In this document: positions 1 through 5,599 of the stretch, in pieces
Layout: each line of letters starts with the position of its first letter
How positions within the stretch are numbered: position 1 is the first letter of the stretch
Assembly (NCBI GenBank): GCA_029251065.1
Contig: JAQXEB010000028.1
Span: 1 to 5,599 of the forward strand
Direction of reading: 5' to 3'
DNA: 5,599 nucleotides
DNA from: Luminiphilus sp.
GTDB taxonomy: Bacteria > Pseudomonadota > Gammaproteobacteria > Pseudomonadales > Halieaceae
Notes under the pieces: model-generated
Told to the model about the DNA's origin: nothing
Seen by the model: only the letters and a program-made list of their open reading frames with translations
Database searches by the model: none
Position numbers and translations under genes: made by a program

Positions 1-294
1 CTGCAAACACTGAGCGATCATCCTATTGTGGGTCAAGTGCGAGCAAAAGGATTACTTGCGGCGGTCGAACTGGTGAAAGACAAGTCGAGCCGTGAGCGCT
101 TGGCACCCGAATCTGGCGCCGCTGTTTACTGTCGTGATCGTGCGATTGAGAGTGGACTCATGGTGCGCCAAACAGGCGACGCCATGATTATGTCGCCGCC
201 CTTTGTGACCACAAAAGGTGAGATCGATGCACTGGTCGCAAAGCTTGTGGACGGCCTCGACAAGACTGCTGACCATTTTGGCGTAAAATCTTAA
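1..294 (+). CDS. Class III PLP-dependent aminotransferase, C-terminal part (5' end outside window)
   Basis: The open frame runs from base 1 to the TAA at 292-294 and gives 97 residues with no start inside the window. The translation matches the C-terminal small domain of class III aminotransferases of the omega/pyruvate-aminotransferase type. The segment GQVRAKGLLAAVEL (residues 11-24) is the usual GxGLxxxxEL-type strand. It is followed by a helix and then LMVRQTGDAMIMSPPFVTT (53-71), the family's closing motif; Arg56 corresponds to the arginine that binds the substrate carboxylate in related transaminases. The last helix, EIDALVAKLVDGLDK, also fits. The PLP lysine lies upstream, out of view. 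Such enzymes move an amino group from amines, polyamines or beta-alanine-like substrates to pyruvate or a related keto acid in the cytoplasm; the substrate cannot be told from this end. Family call is confident; substrate is unknown. Confidence 0.88.
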   Translation: MQTLSDHPIVGQVRAKGLLAAVELVKDKSSRERLAPESGAAVYCRDRAIESGLMVRQTGDAMIMSPPFVTTKGEIDALVAKLVDGLDKTADHFGVKS

Positions 295-315
295 GTTCTA
301 GCGATCTTAAGGTTT
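286..315 (+). terminator. AT-rich hairpin over the aminotransferase stop codon, possible weak terminator
   Basis: The arms AAATCTTAAG (286-295) and CTTAAGGTTT (306-315) can form a 10-base-pair stem with one G-U pair and a 10-base loop. The right arm ends in TTT. The stem is AT-rich and the U-tract short, so it is not a textbook intrinsic terminator. Its place, straddling the stop codon and before a new gene, suits a transcript end or a processing site. Both arms contain the same palindrome CTTAAG, which by itself creates part of the pairing. Confidence 0.3.
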
Positions 316-335
316 GATTCGGCCGTATCAGCACC

Positions 336-830
336 ATGATATTGATCGAAAAAACGTGGTTTAACGCCCTCTGGTTCCAGATTACTTGGTTTAGCTGCGT
401 GTTGGGGCGAGAAGACTGGATGCTCCTCACGGCAGCGCTTATTGCCTTCCACTATGCCGCAGTTGCAAACATTCGGTTGGAATTGCGGCGCGTCTTGCCC
501 TCTGCCGCGTTGGGCATTGGTGTTGATTTTTCCCTCGCAGTCGCGGGCGTCTATGACTTCGGTGATGCTTTTTTCCCGCTTTGGATGGTCTGTCTTTGGC
601 TGGTATTTCCCACGGTATTACCCCGCGCGATGGCCTTTCTGTCGGCGACTTGGTGGAGACCCATTGTGTTGGGTGCCATTGCGCCCGCGAACTACCTCGC
701 GGGTGCCAAGTTCGGTGCAGTCGCGCTGCCGCTCGGTGATATCACCAGCATGATGATCTTAGTGCCACTATGGATGATCATGCTGCCGCTTATGGTGCGA
801 TTTAGCCAGCGCGAGGCCACCGTGGCGTGA
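336..830 (+). CDS. DUF2878-like small integral membrane protein
   Basis: This 164-residue protein is strongly hydrophobic, with about five to six likely membrane segments (roughly residues 9-24, 29-46, 54-71, 81-100, 108-126 and 137-155). It ends in a short charged tail. The aromatic N-terminal motif LWFQITWFSCVLG, the length and the pattern of short loops fit the uncharacterised DUF2878 family of proteobacterial inner-membrane proteins. No catalytic motif is evident and the function is unknown. ATG336 is chosen because an in-frame stop (315-317) lies just upstream and the conserved WFQ motif follows within 15 residues; no clear Shine-Dalgarno sequence precedes it. Its stop overlaps the start of the next gene by four bases, so the two are very likely translated together. 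In other genomes I recall this family beside chalcone-isomerase-like and membrane-lipid genes, which suggests, but does not show, an envelope role. Confidence 0.72.
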   Translation: MILIEKTWFNALWFQITWFSCVLGREDWMLLTAALIAFHYAAVANIRLELRRVLPSAALGIGVDFSLAVAGVYDFGDAFFPLWMVCLWLVFPTVLPRAMAFLSATWWRPIVLGAIAPANYLAGAKFGAVALPLGDITSMMILVPLWMIMLPLMVRFSQREATVA

Positions 831-1372
831 GATCACTGGTGGCCGCAGCGACACTCGTCTGCAGTATTGTGACATCGGCCGTTGTTGTGGCCCAGCCTGC
901 AAGTGACACGGTTGATGTCTCGTTATCGCCCATTACAGCGCGCCCGCTGTCCTTGGTGGGACGTTCTGAACTCAAGGTGGCCTTTTTTAAGGTGTTTGAC
1001 TCGGCTCTGTATACGATGTCAGGTGAGTGGACGAACCCCAAGCACTCCTTTCGGTTTTTGTTGACCTATCGCCGCAATATTTCTGGACGTTTTCTCGCAA
1101 ACCAAACAGCGAAGGAGTGGGATCACCTTGGGCTTAGTGATGCACGAAGAACGGCTTGGGAAGCGCAAGTGCTCGAAATGTGGCCCGATGTCTCCAAAGG
1201 CGACAAGATTGCGTTCGATGTGGATGAGCGTGGCATTAGCCGATTTTATTACAACGGAACATGGGTAGGCGCCATTGAGGACCCCGATTTTGCTCCTGCG
1301 TTCATCGCGATATGGCTATCCCCAGAAACGTCTCGGCCAGCGCACCGAGACGGTTTGCTGGCCGATTCTTAG
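827..1372 (+). CDS. Chalcone-isomerase-like periplasmic protein
   Basis: This protein has 181 residues and begins with a GTG that overlaps the preceding stop (GTGA, 827-830). A GAGG at 813-816 is a plausible ribosome binding site about 10 bases upstream. Residues 1-22 form a Sec-type signal peptide (hydrophobic core after MRS, likely cut after VVVA before QPA), so the mature protein should be periplasmic. The mature part follows the bacterial chalcone-isomerase-like pattern: VGRSELKVAFFKVFDSALYT near residues 44-63, a middle helical region, FYYNGTWVGAIEDPDFAPAF (240s-type strand, here about 140-159), then IWLSPETSRP and a closing LL. The family shares the fold of plant chalcone isomerase, but bacterial members generally lack an established flavonoid role and are thought to bind fatty-acid-like ligands. 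Function is therefore unknown. Pairing with the DUF2878-like gene suggests a shared envelope or lipid process (inference). Confidence 0.8.
   Translation: MRSLVAAATLVCSIVTSAVVVAQPASDTVDVSLSPITARPLSLVGRSELKVAFFKVFDSALYTMSGEWTNPKHSFRFLLTYRRNISGRFLANQTAKEWDHLGLSDARRTAWEAQVLEMWPDVSKGDKIAFDVDERGISRFYYNGTWVGAIEDPDFAPAFIAIWLSPETSRPAHRDGLLADS
1333..1365. terminator. Inverted repeat at the convergent gene junction, possible bidirectional terminator
   Basis: TCGGCCAGC (1333-1341) and GCTGGCCGA (1357-1365) are perfect reverse complements and give a 9-base-pair, GC-rich stem with a 15-base loop. On the plus strand it is followed by TTCTT and the TAG stop of the chalcone-isomerase-like gene. On the minus strand it lies 25 bases after the receptor's stop and is followed by the T-containing AGACGTTTCT. 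Neither side has a long U-tract. A second hairpin, TCTCGG (1331-1336) with CCGAGA (1345-1350), overlaps it and cannot form at the same time. The structure lies inside coding sequence of the plus-strand gene, so coincidence is possible. Confidence 0.42.
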
Positions 1373-1389
1373 GGTTTAAAGCGGGTGGC

Positions 1390-3783
1390 TTAGTCCCAGT
1401 TTATACCTGTGCGGATTCCAATCGTTCTTGGACGCATGGGACCGAAGAAGTGCGAGGGTATGATACCTCCATTGGCGTTGTAGCCATCCCAAGTAAACTC
1501 GTTAAACAAGTTTTCAGCGTAGGCCTGAACATACCAATTGTTGTCAGACTCGTAACCCACGCGAAGGTTGGCTATTGCATATGATCCTATGATGCCCTCG
1601 CGATTACCTTCCCATGCGCCGCCTCGCTCACTTTCGTAAGAAACCTCGAAGCTGGTCGCAATCGTTCCGTTATCAACAGGGACGTCTACATCGAGTTTCG
1701 CAGCGCCCGTTAATTTGGGTGCCCAAAATATTCGACTTCCTTCGCAGCCTCTTCCATCGCCCTCTTGATTGACGTCGATACTGCACAGAGATTCATTGAC
1801 GCCATCGTCAAGGTTGGGATCCCCAAGACCAGTCACGTCGGTGTTGAGGTAGCCCATCGATAGGTAAAAGGTCGTGTACTCGTTAATCGCCACGGTAGTC
1901 GATGCCTCGACACCCATTCCTTCGGTCTTGCCGGCGTTTAAAACTCTTGCAGAGAAGGTGTCTCCTACATCGACATATTGAATAACTTGCGCATCGGTAT
2001 AGTCGTACATGAATGCCGTCAAATCGAAGTTACCAGCGCCGTCGAGGTAGCTCGTTTTAAAGCCAATCTCGTACGAGTCCATTTGCTCTGGCTTGAATGT
2101 TCCCGGTCGGAAACCGTCTGCTTGCGTAATACCTGTTTGAGCCACTTCAGGCGGTATACCTTGAGCGTCTTCAATCCAGAAACTACCGAAGCCGCCAGAT
2201 TTGAACCCTTGGGTGTAGTTTGCGAAAAACATCGCGTCGTCATTAGGTGTCCAGGTGAGAGCAAACCGCGTTGTTGTGTCGCTCCAGGATTTTGAGTCTT
2301 CGATGTACTCAGTCGTCGCAAAGCCATAGGTGAAGTAAGGACCTAAATAGCTATCGGGCTCTGGCACTAAGATGCCAAAGTCTTTGTCATCCTTGGTGTA
2401 GCGCACCCCAACTGAAGCCAAGAGCTCATCGGTGACTTGGTAGTCGAGGTTCACGTAGGCCGCCCATCCGGTGTACTTGCCCTTGAGCATGCCTGTTTCC
2501 ACAAGGTTGCCATCAGAGCTGGGGTAGAAATCGGTGTAGTAGTCAGAGCAGCCACTGTAGAACTCATAGCCGTAAGTTTCGGCGTAATAGTTGAGGTAGT
2601 ACTGGCACATCAGGTCCTCAGAGCCTACTGCGTTGAACTCGGCATCGAGGTCTTCGTCGTAGTAGGAGATACCGGTGTACCAGCTCAGAGGACCATCACC
2701 ATTGCTTGTGAGGCGAAGTTCCTGTTGAAAGTATTGTCCTGACTGCTCGAACTGGAAGTTATTAATGTTGAGCGACGTGCCGTCGTAATCTTCAGAGTAG
2801 TAGTAGTCGTGGTCTTTGTAGCCTGTGTTCGAGTTGAGCGTTGCAAAGCCTAGGTCGTACTCGACAAATACCCCGATAGTAAGAAGGTCGCCGATATCGG
2901 CATCGCCACGTTCAAGATCGGAGTCAATTTGCTGGTTGTTTCCGTTGACCGTTGTATCGTCAACGATGTATCCGTCGAGCGCGTCCCAGATGTCGCCACT
3001 ATCGATCGCGCGATACATCGAACCTGACTGCTTTCTATCTTCCCAGTCAACAACCGTGTCGATAGAGAGTGCGTCCGACTCATAGCGGGTCGACCAGCGA
3101 ATGGCCTTTTTGTTGTGGTCGATTTCGTTGTTACCCGAGAATACGTTCTTTACGAAGCCCTCTTCGTGCGAACTGTAACCGGCTAAACGCATAGCAAAAT
3201 TGTCGCTTATTGGGATGTTGACCGCACCCTCAAATACCGCATGCTCGCGCTGCCCGAAGTCAAAGTCGATAAAGGCATCATTGGAGCCTATTTCCGCTTT
3301 ACGTGTGTGCACACTGAATGCGCCACCGATCGAGTTGCGTCCGAACAAGAAGCCCTGGGGCCCCCGAAGGATCTCCGCCCGTTCAACGTCAAACAAGCTC
3401 GTTACAGCTGAGCCGTTTCTGCCCTCATAAAGGTCGTTCTTAAAAAAGGCTGATGAGGGATCTCCCCCGACACCAAAGTCCTGTGTTCGCACACCTCGGA
3501 TACTGACGGCGTCGATATAAGAATCTTGAGAGTTACCGCTGACACCTGGCGTGTAAGCAATAAGGTCCTTTACATCGTTAAGGTTCGTCTCTGCAATAAA
3601 GTTACCAGACAGAGCTGTGATCGCGAGGGGCACGTCCATAACACCCTGCTCTCGCTTCGTGGCTACAACGATAACCTCTTCGAGAGTTTGTGCGATCGCT
3701 GGGCCTGTACTGATCAGTGCTGCTGATACAGCGAGGGGCAGCAAGAGTTTGGTGTTGGGTTTTGTGCCAAAGACCTTTGACAT
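1390..3783 (-). CDS. TonB-dependent outer-membrane receptor
   Basis: The 797-residue protein should import a ligand across the outer membrane using TonB-ExbBD energy. Residues 1-31 are a Sec signal peptide (basic MSKVFGTKPNTK, hydrophobic core, cleavage after AIA before QT). A TonB box, EEVIVVATKR, follows at 35-44. The plug domain spans about 46-162 and ends with the diagnostic RGPQGFLFGRNSIGGAFSV (140-158). The remaining residues, about 170-797, form the 22-strand barrel. Its last part has AYAENLFNEF (754-763) and PRTIGIRTG. The start is ATG3783, because GAGGA lies seven bases upstream and the signal peptide begins there; an in-frame TTG 13 codons further up is unlikely. Cysteines occur only as two pairs (393/412 and 667/680), probably loop disulfides. 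The loop at 391-420 contains ten tyrosines. The protein ends in Trp-Asp rather than the usual terminal aromatic. Substrate unknown; family certain. Confidence 0.95.
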   Translation of the reverse strand: MSKVFGTKPNTKLLLPLAVSAALISTGPAIAQTLEEVIVVATKREQGVMDVPLAITALSGNFIAETNLNDVKDLIAYTPGVSGNSQDSYIDAVSIRGVRTQDFGVGGDPSSAFFKNDLYEGRNGSAVTSLFDVERAEILRGPQGFLFGRNSIGGAFSVHTRKAEIGSNDAFIDFDFGQREHAVFEGAVNIPISDNFAMRLAGYSSHEEGFVKNVFSGNNEIDHNKKAIRWSTRYESDALSIDTVVDWEDRKQSGSMYRAIDSGDIWDALDGYIVDDTTVNGNNQQIDSDLERGDADIGDLLTIGVFVEYDLGFATLNSNTGYKDHDYYYSEDYDGTSLNINNFQFEQSGQYFQQELRLTSNGDGPLSWYTGISYYDEDLDAEFNAVGSEDLMCQYYLNYYAETYGYEFYSGCSDYYTDFYPSSDGNLVETGMLKGKYTGWAAYVNLDYQVTDELLASVGVRYTKDDKDFGILVPEPDSYLGPYFTYGFATTEYIEDSKSWSDTTTRFALTWTPNDDAMFFANYTQGFKSGGFGSFWIEDAQGIPPEVAQTGITQADGFRPGTFKPEQMDSYEIGFKTSYLDGAGNFDLTAFMYDYTDAQVIQYVDVGDTFSARVLNAGKTEGMGVEASTTVAINEYTTFYLSMGYLNTDVTGLGDPNLDDGVNESLCSIDVNQEGDGRGCEGSRIFWAPKLTGAAKLDVDVPVDNGTIATSFEVSYESERGGAWEGNREGIIGSYAIANLRVGYESDNNWYVQAYAENLFNEFTWDGYNANGGIIPSHFFGPMRPRTIGIRTGINWD

Positions 3784-3790
3784 AATGGTT

Positions 3791-3795
3791 TCCTC
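3791..3795 (-). promoter_or_regulatory. Ribosome binding site of the TonB-dependent receptor
   Basis: On the minus strand GAGGA is followed by a seven-base spacer (AACCATT) and ATG at 3783-3781. This decides the start in favour of the ATG that opens a clean signal peptide, rather than the in-frame TTG at 3822. Confidence 0.75.
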
Positions 3796-3805
3796 GGGTG
3801 GCGCT

Positions 3806-3831
3806 GAGCAGTCATCACGCAAAGTCTGCTC
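3806..3831. repeat. Inverted repeat in the receptor leader
   Basis: GAGCAG (3806-3811) and CTGCTC (3826-3831) are perfect reverse complements separated by 14 bases. In the receptor's message this would lie about 10 bases upstream of the ribosome binding site. Dyad symmetry with a roughly two-turn centre spacing (20 bases) fits either an operator for a dimeric regulator or a small RNA hairpin. A six-base arm can occur by chance. Confidence 0.3.
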
Positions 3832-3890
3832 GTCATTTTTGTTAAGAAGTCGAACGCTTCAGTTTATCTACGAGTCAGTATACTCCGGCG

Positions 3891-5453
3891 CTAATCTAAG
3901 GGAACCCCCAAGCGATTAAGCTCACTTGCCATGGGACTTAGCTCAGCCTCGTACCGACGCCAGCGCCCAATTGACCGCGTGTGTGCGGGCTCTCTGACCT
4001 GCACTGAGCTTGCGGTGGCGACACCTGCGCTACTTTCGTGGAAATTGAGGCAGGCGTCTTCCCATTCAAGTCCCAATGCCGCAATTAATCTCCGTGCATT
4101 GGGTTCTAGATCTCGTGCGGTGTCCTCGTAACTCACATCAATGATTTGCCCTGGGAACTCAGCATGAAAATGCGCCATAAGATCGCAGTACCGTGCGTGA
4201 TGTCGCGCCATTTCACCTTGGTCGTAAGAGTGAAGATAGGCATCGGCAAACAGCTGCTTGAAGCTGGCAAAGCAAGCGTCCATCGGGCCTCTTACAAGGT
4301 GGACGATCTTCGCGTTGGGAAGTGCTGCAAGAATCAGTGGCAGATTGAGATAATTGACCGGGAGCTTGTCGACAAAGAAGGGTTTTTTGACGCGCTGTTT
4401 GGCGGTTGATCTTAAGTACATTTGGCCAATTTCCGCTGGATCGATGTCAGCTGCCGCCAAAAAGAGGTCGCGCGAGAAACGCTTGGGGTCGTTGTGTCGG
4501 GTCGCACGGCGCACAGCGAGTCCGAATTGTTGCAGTTCGCCAGCCGAAAGGACTTGTGAATGGCTAGTGATTACACGCTCAATGAGCGTTGTGCCCGTCC
4601 GGGGCTGACCCAGCACAAAAATAGGTGATGAATCCGCAATGCCGGGTGGTCGCGCCGATAGCCAGTCGGCGGTATACGTTGCCTTGATGGCATCAAACAT
4701 CGCAATTTCATCGGCTTCATTGAACTCCACTGTCTCGCGCCGCGCGCGAGCACCTTCGCTGAAGGCACTGAACGCGGTGGGCCAGTCGCCCAGGTCCTCA
4801 CTCTCTTTGCCAATGGCATAGTGAAGAAAGCCTTGGGCGCGTTTTGACTGTTGCCCGGATTGAATCAATGCCTGCATCTGAATGACGTGGTCGTCGCTCC
4901 CCGCTCTCTCAGAGTTGGCAAGTCCCCAATGGCACTGAGCGTTGCTGGGTTCTAATGAAATGGCCCTTTTGAATAGCGCGACCGCATCGTCAATTTTCCC
5001 GAGAAAAACTCGGACGTTCCCCAAATTCATCAGCGCGGACGAGTTGTTGGGTACCATCTGATGTGCGCGCTCAAAAAAGCGCTCTGCGGCTTCATATTCT
5101 CCCAGTGAATTCAGCACTGTACCGGCAAGCTCTATCACCACAGGATCATTTGGCTGTATGCGCCTTACTTCTTTTAAGGCTGACTCCGCACCCGCTATTC
5201 GGCCTTCTCCGACATTTAACTTAGCCAAATGCGCCCACGCTGCTGCATGATTGCGGTCGAGTTTTACTACTGACTTAAACGCTTTGTGCGCTACCTGTCG
5301 CTGTTGCCCCTCAAGGGCAACTAGGCCAACCAGAAAGTGGGCGGGCACCTGCGTCTGGTCCTTCTCAAGCGCTTGTTTACAGGCCTCACCTGCCGTGGCG
5401 AGGTCCCCTCGATTCAGTGCTGAAAAGCCATCAGCCAGTGTGAGCGCCGGCAC
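3891..5453 (-). CDS. TPR-repeat sulfotransferase (Sulfotransfer_3-like)
   Basis: This 520-residue cytoplasmic protein has two parts. Residues 2-171 are five tetratricopeptide repeats of exactly 34 residues each (2-35, 36-69, 70-103, 104-137, 138-171). Each ends in a pattern such as RIQPND or SLEPSN. A sixth, degenerate repeat sits near 206-239 (GKESEDLGDWPTAFSAF). The sulfotransferase domain follows, about 277-505. PIFVLGQPRTGTTLIERVI (277-295) is the P-loop-like 5'-phosphosulfate-binding motif of PAPS. IVHLVRGPMDACFASFKQ (383-400), with Arg388, is the 3'-phosphate-binding motif. SIGRWRRYE (494-502) is the C-terminal PAPS-contact region. It should transfer sulfate from PAPS to a hydroxyl or amine acceptor, chosen perhaps by the TPR part; the acceptor is unknown. 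The GTG start fits because the first repeat begins at once and AGGGGG lies nine bases upstream. It follows the regulator gene after two bases, so both share a transcript. Confidence 0.92.
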   Translation of the reverse strand: MPALTLADGFSALNRGDLATAGEACKQALEKDQTQVPAHFLVGLVALEGQQRQVAHKAFKSVVKLDRNHAAAWAHLAKLNVGEGRIAGAESALKEVRRIQPNDPVVIELAGTVLNSLGEYEAAERFFERAHQMVPNNSSALMNLGNVRVFLGKIDDAVALFKRAISLEPSNAQCHWGLANSERAGSDDHVIQMQALIQSGQQSKRAQGFLHYAIGKESEDLGDWPTAFSAFSEGARARRETVEFNEADEIAMFDAIKATYTADWLSARPPGIADSSPIFVLGQPRTGTTLIERVITSHSQVLSAGELQQFGLAVRRATRHNDPKRFSRDLFLAAADIDPAEIGQMYLRSTAKQRVKKPFFVDKLPVNYLNLPLILAALPNAKIVHLVRGPMDACFASFKQLFADAYLHSYDQGEMARHHARYCDLMAHFHAEFPGQIIDVSYEDTARDLEPNARRLIAALGLEWEDACLNFHESSAGVATASSVQVREPAHTRSIGRWRRYEAELSPMASELNRLGVPLD

Positions 5454-5455
5454 AG

Positions 5456-5599
5456 TCAGGCACCCCCTTGGTACGCGATAAGTGGGTCGGTATCCGGGTC
5501 GCCAGACCAGTGCGAGAGTGCTTCCATGAACAAGAAGAAAAGCTCTGCTTGAGAGCTGATATCGAGCTTGGCATACGCGTGTTTGCGATGCAGCTTTAC
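5456..5599 (-). CDS. LuxR-type HTH transcriptional regulator, C-terminal end (5' part outside window)
   Basis: A minus-strand frame enters at the right edge and stops at TGA (5458-5456), giving 47 residues. The beginning, VKLHRKHAYAKLDISSQAEL, is the end of a LuxR/NarL-type DNA-binding domain: the tail of the recognition helix (VKLHR), then the dimer-forming last helix with the usual K-L-x-I-S-S-Q-A-E-L. The next residues, FFLFMEAL, and a polar tail of about 19 residues close the protein. The sensing domain lies outside the window, so it cannot be said whether this is a response regulator, an autoinducer-binding type or a stand-alone regulator. Only two bases separate its stop from the sulfotransferase start. 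It probably controls this operon or the neighbouring receptor (inference from position). Confidence 0.82.
   Translation of the reverse strand, partial: VKLHRKHAYAKLDISSQAELFFLFMEALSHWSGDPDTDPLIAYQGGA
5463..5468 (-). promoter_or_regulatory. Ribosome binding site of the sulfotransferase, inside the regulator's last codons
   Basis: On the minus strand AGGGGG (5468-5463) lies nine bases before the GTG at 5453-5451. It falls within the final Gln-Gly-Gly codons of the upstream regulator. This supports both the GTG start and translational coupling of the two genes. Confidence 0.5.

Larger units (their letters stand above)
3784..3890 (-). promoter_or_regulatory. 107-base leader between sulfotransferase and receptor genes
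   Basis: The leader separates the sulfotransferase stop from the receptor start. It is long enough to hold a promoter. A -10-like TATACT lies at 3882-3877 on the minus strand, inside the palindrome AGTATACT. No good -35 is seen at the right spacing (the best is a 3 of 6 match), so a standard sigma-70 promoter is only weakly supported. No clear intrinsic terminator for the sulfotransferase is visible here. Read-through from the upstream genes therefore remains possible. Confidence 0.3.

Noticed and set aside
442..753. 103-residue plus-strand frame inside the DUF2878-like gene
   Set aside because: It is rich in Arg, Pro and Ser as expected of an out-of-frame reading, while the overlapping frame gives a coherent membrane protein.
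1312..1584. Plus-strand open frame of 90 residues crossing the convergent junction
   Set aside because: It overlaps the end of the chalcone-isomerase-like gene and lies antisense to the receptor's conserved C-terminus. It has no ribosome binding site or recognisable motif.
2437..2742. A valine-rich 101-residue plus-strand frame that looks hydrophobic
   Set aside because: It is exactly antisense to the tyrosine- and aspartate-rich receptor loops. TAC and GAC codons read backwards give GTA and GTC valine, which explains the composition.
1978..3726. Several 60-105-residue open frames on both strands inside the receptor gene
   Set aside because: All lie within a confidently coding frame and have no family resemblance, so they are chance shadows of codon bias.
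3784..3822. A 13-codon N-terminal extension of the receptor from an in-frame TTG
   Set aside because: It would bury the GAGGA ribosome binding site in coding sequence and put a polar, acidic stretch ahead of a perfectly good signal peptide.
3843..3857. GAAG-N7-CTTC dyad as a terminator for the sulfotransferase
   Set aside because: The stem is only four base pairs and is not followed by a U-tract on the minus strand.

Overview
The window looks like a piece of a Gram-negative, probably marine, gammaproteobacterial chromosome. The support is a large TonB-dependent outer-membrane receptor with a Sec signal peptide, a periplasmic chalcone-isomerase-like protein and a DUF2878-type membrane protein, in a combination I associate with OM60/NOR5-like (Halieaceae) or SAR92-like bacteria. 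That placement is inference from family resemblance; no rRNA or marker gene is present.

Layout. Positions 1-294 (+) hold the C-terminal 97 residues of a class III (PLP-dependent) aminotransferase whose start lies outside the window. An AT-rich hairpin covers its stop codon. Positions 336-830 (+) encode a small polytopic membrane protein (DUF2878-like). It overlaps by four bases (GTGA) a secreted chalcone-isomerase-like protein at 827-1372 (+). This gene meets the minus-strand gene cluster tail to tail, with only 17 bases between stop codons and a strong inverted repeat just before the junction.

The minus-strand cluster reads from the right edge leftwards. First is the C-terminal end of a LuxR-type helix-turn-helix regulator (5599-5456, cut by the window edge). 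Two bases later comes a TPR-repeat sulfotransferase of 520 residues (5453-3891). After a 107-base leader comes a 797-residue TonB-dependent receptor (3783-1390). The regulator and the sulfotransferase are almost certainly co-transcribed. The receptor may share that transcript or use its own promoter in the leader.

How they may work together. The sulfotransferase uses PAPS in the cytoplasm, the receptor imports an unknown ligand across the outer membrane, and the regulator probably controls one or both. The receptor's substrate cannot be read from the sequence. The receptor carries unusually tyrosine- and acid-rich predicted surface loops. This permits a speculative link to the sulfotransferase next door, set out in the findings. 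The whole window is accounted for: no stretch over 300 bases lacks a gene, and I see no tRNA, rRNA, CRISPR array, insertion sequence or phage gene.
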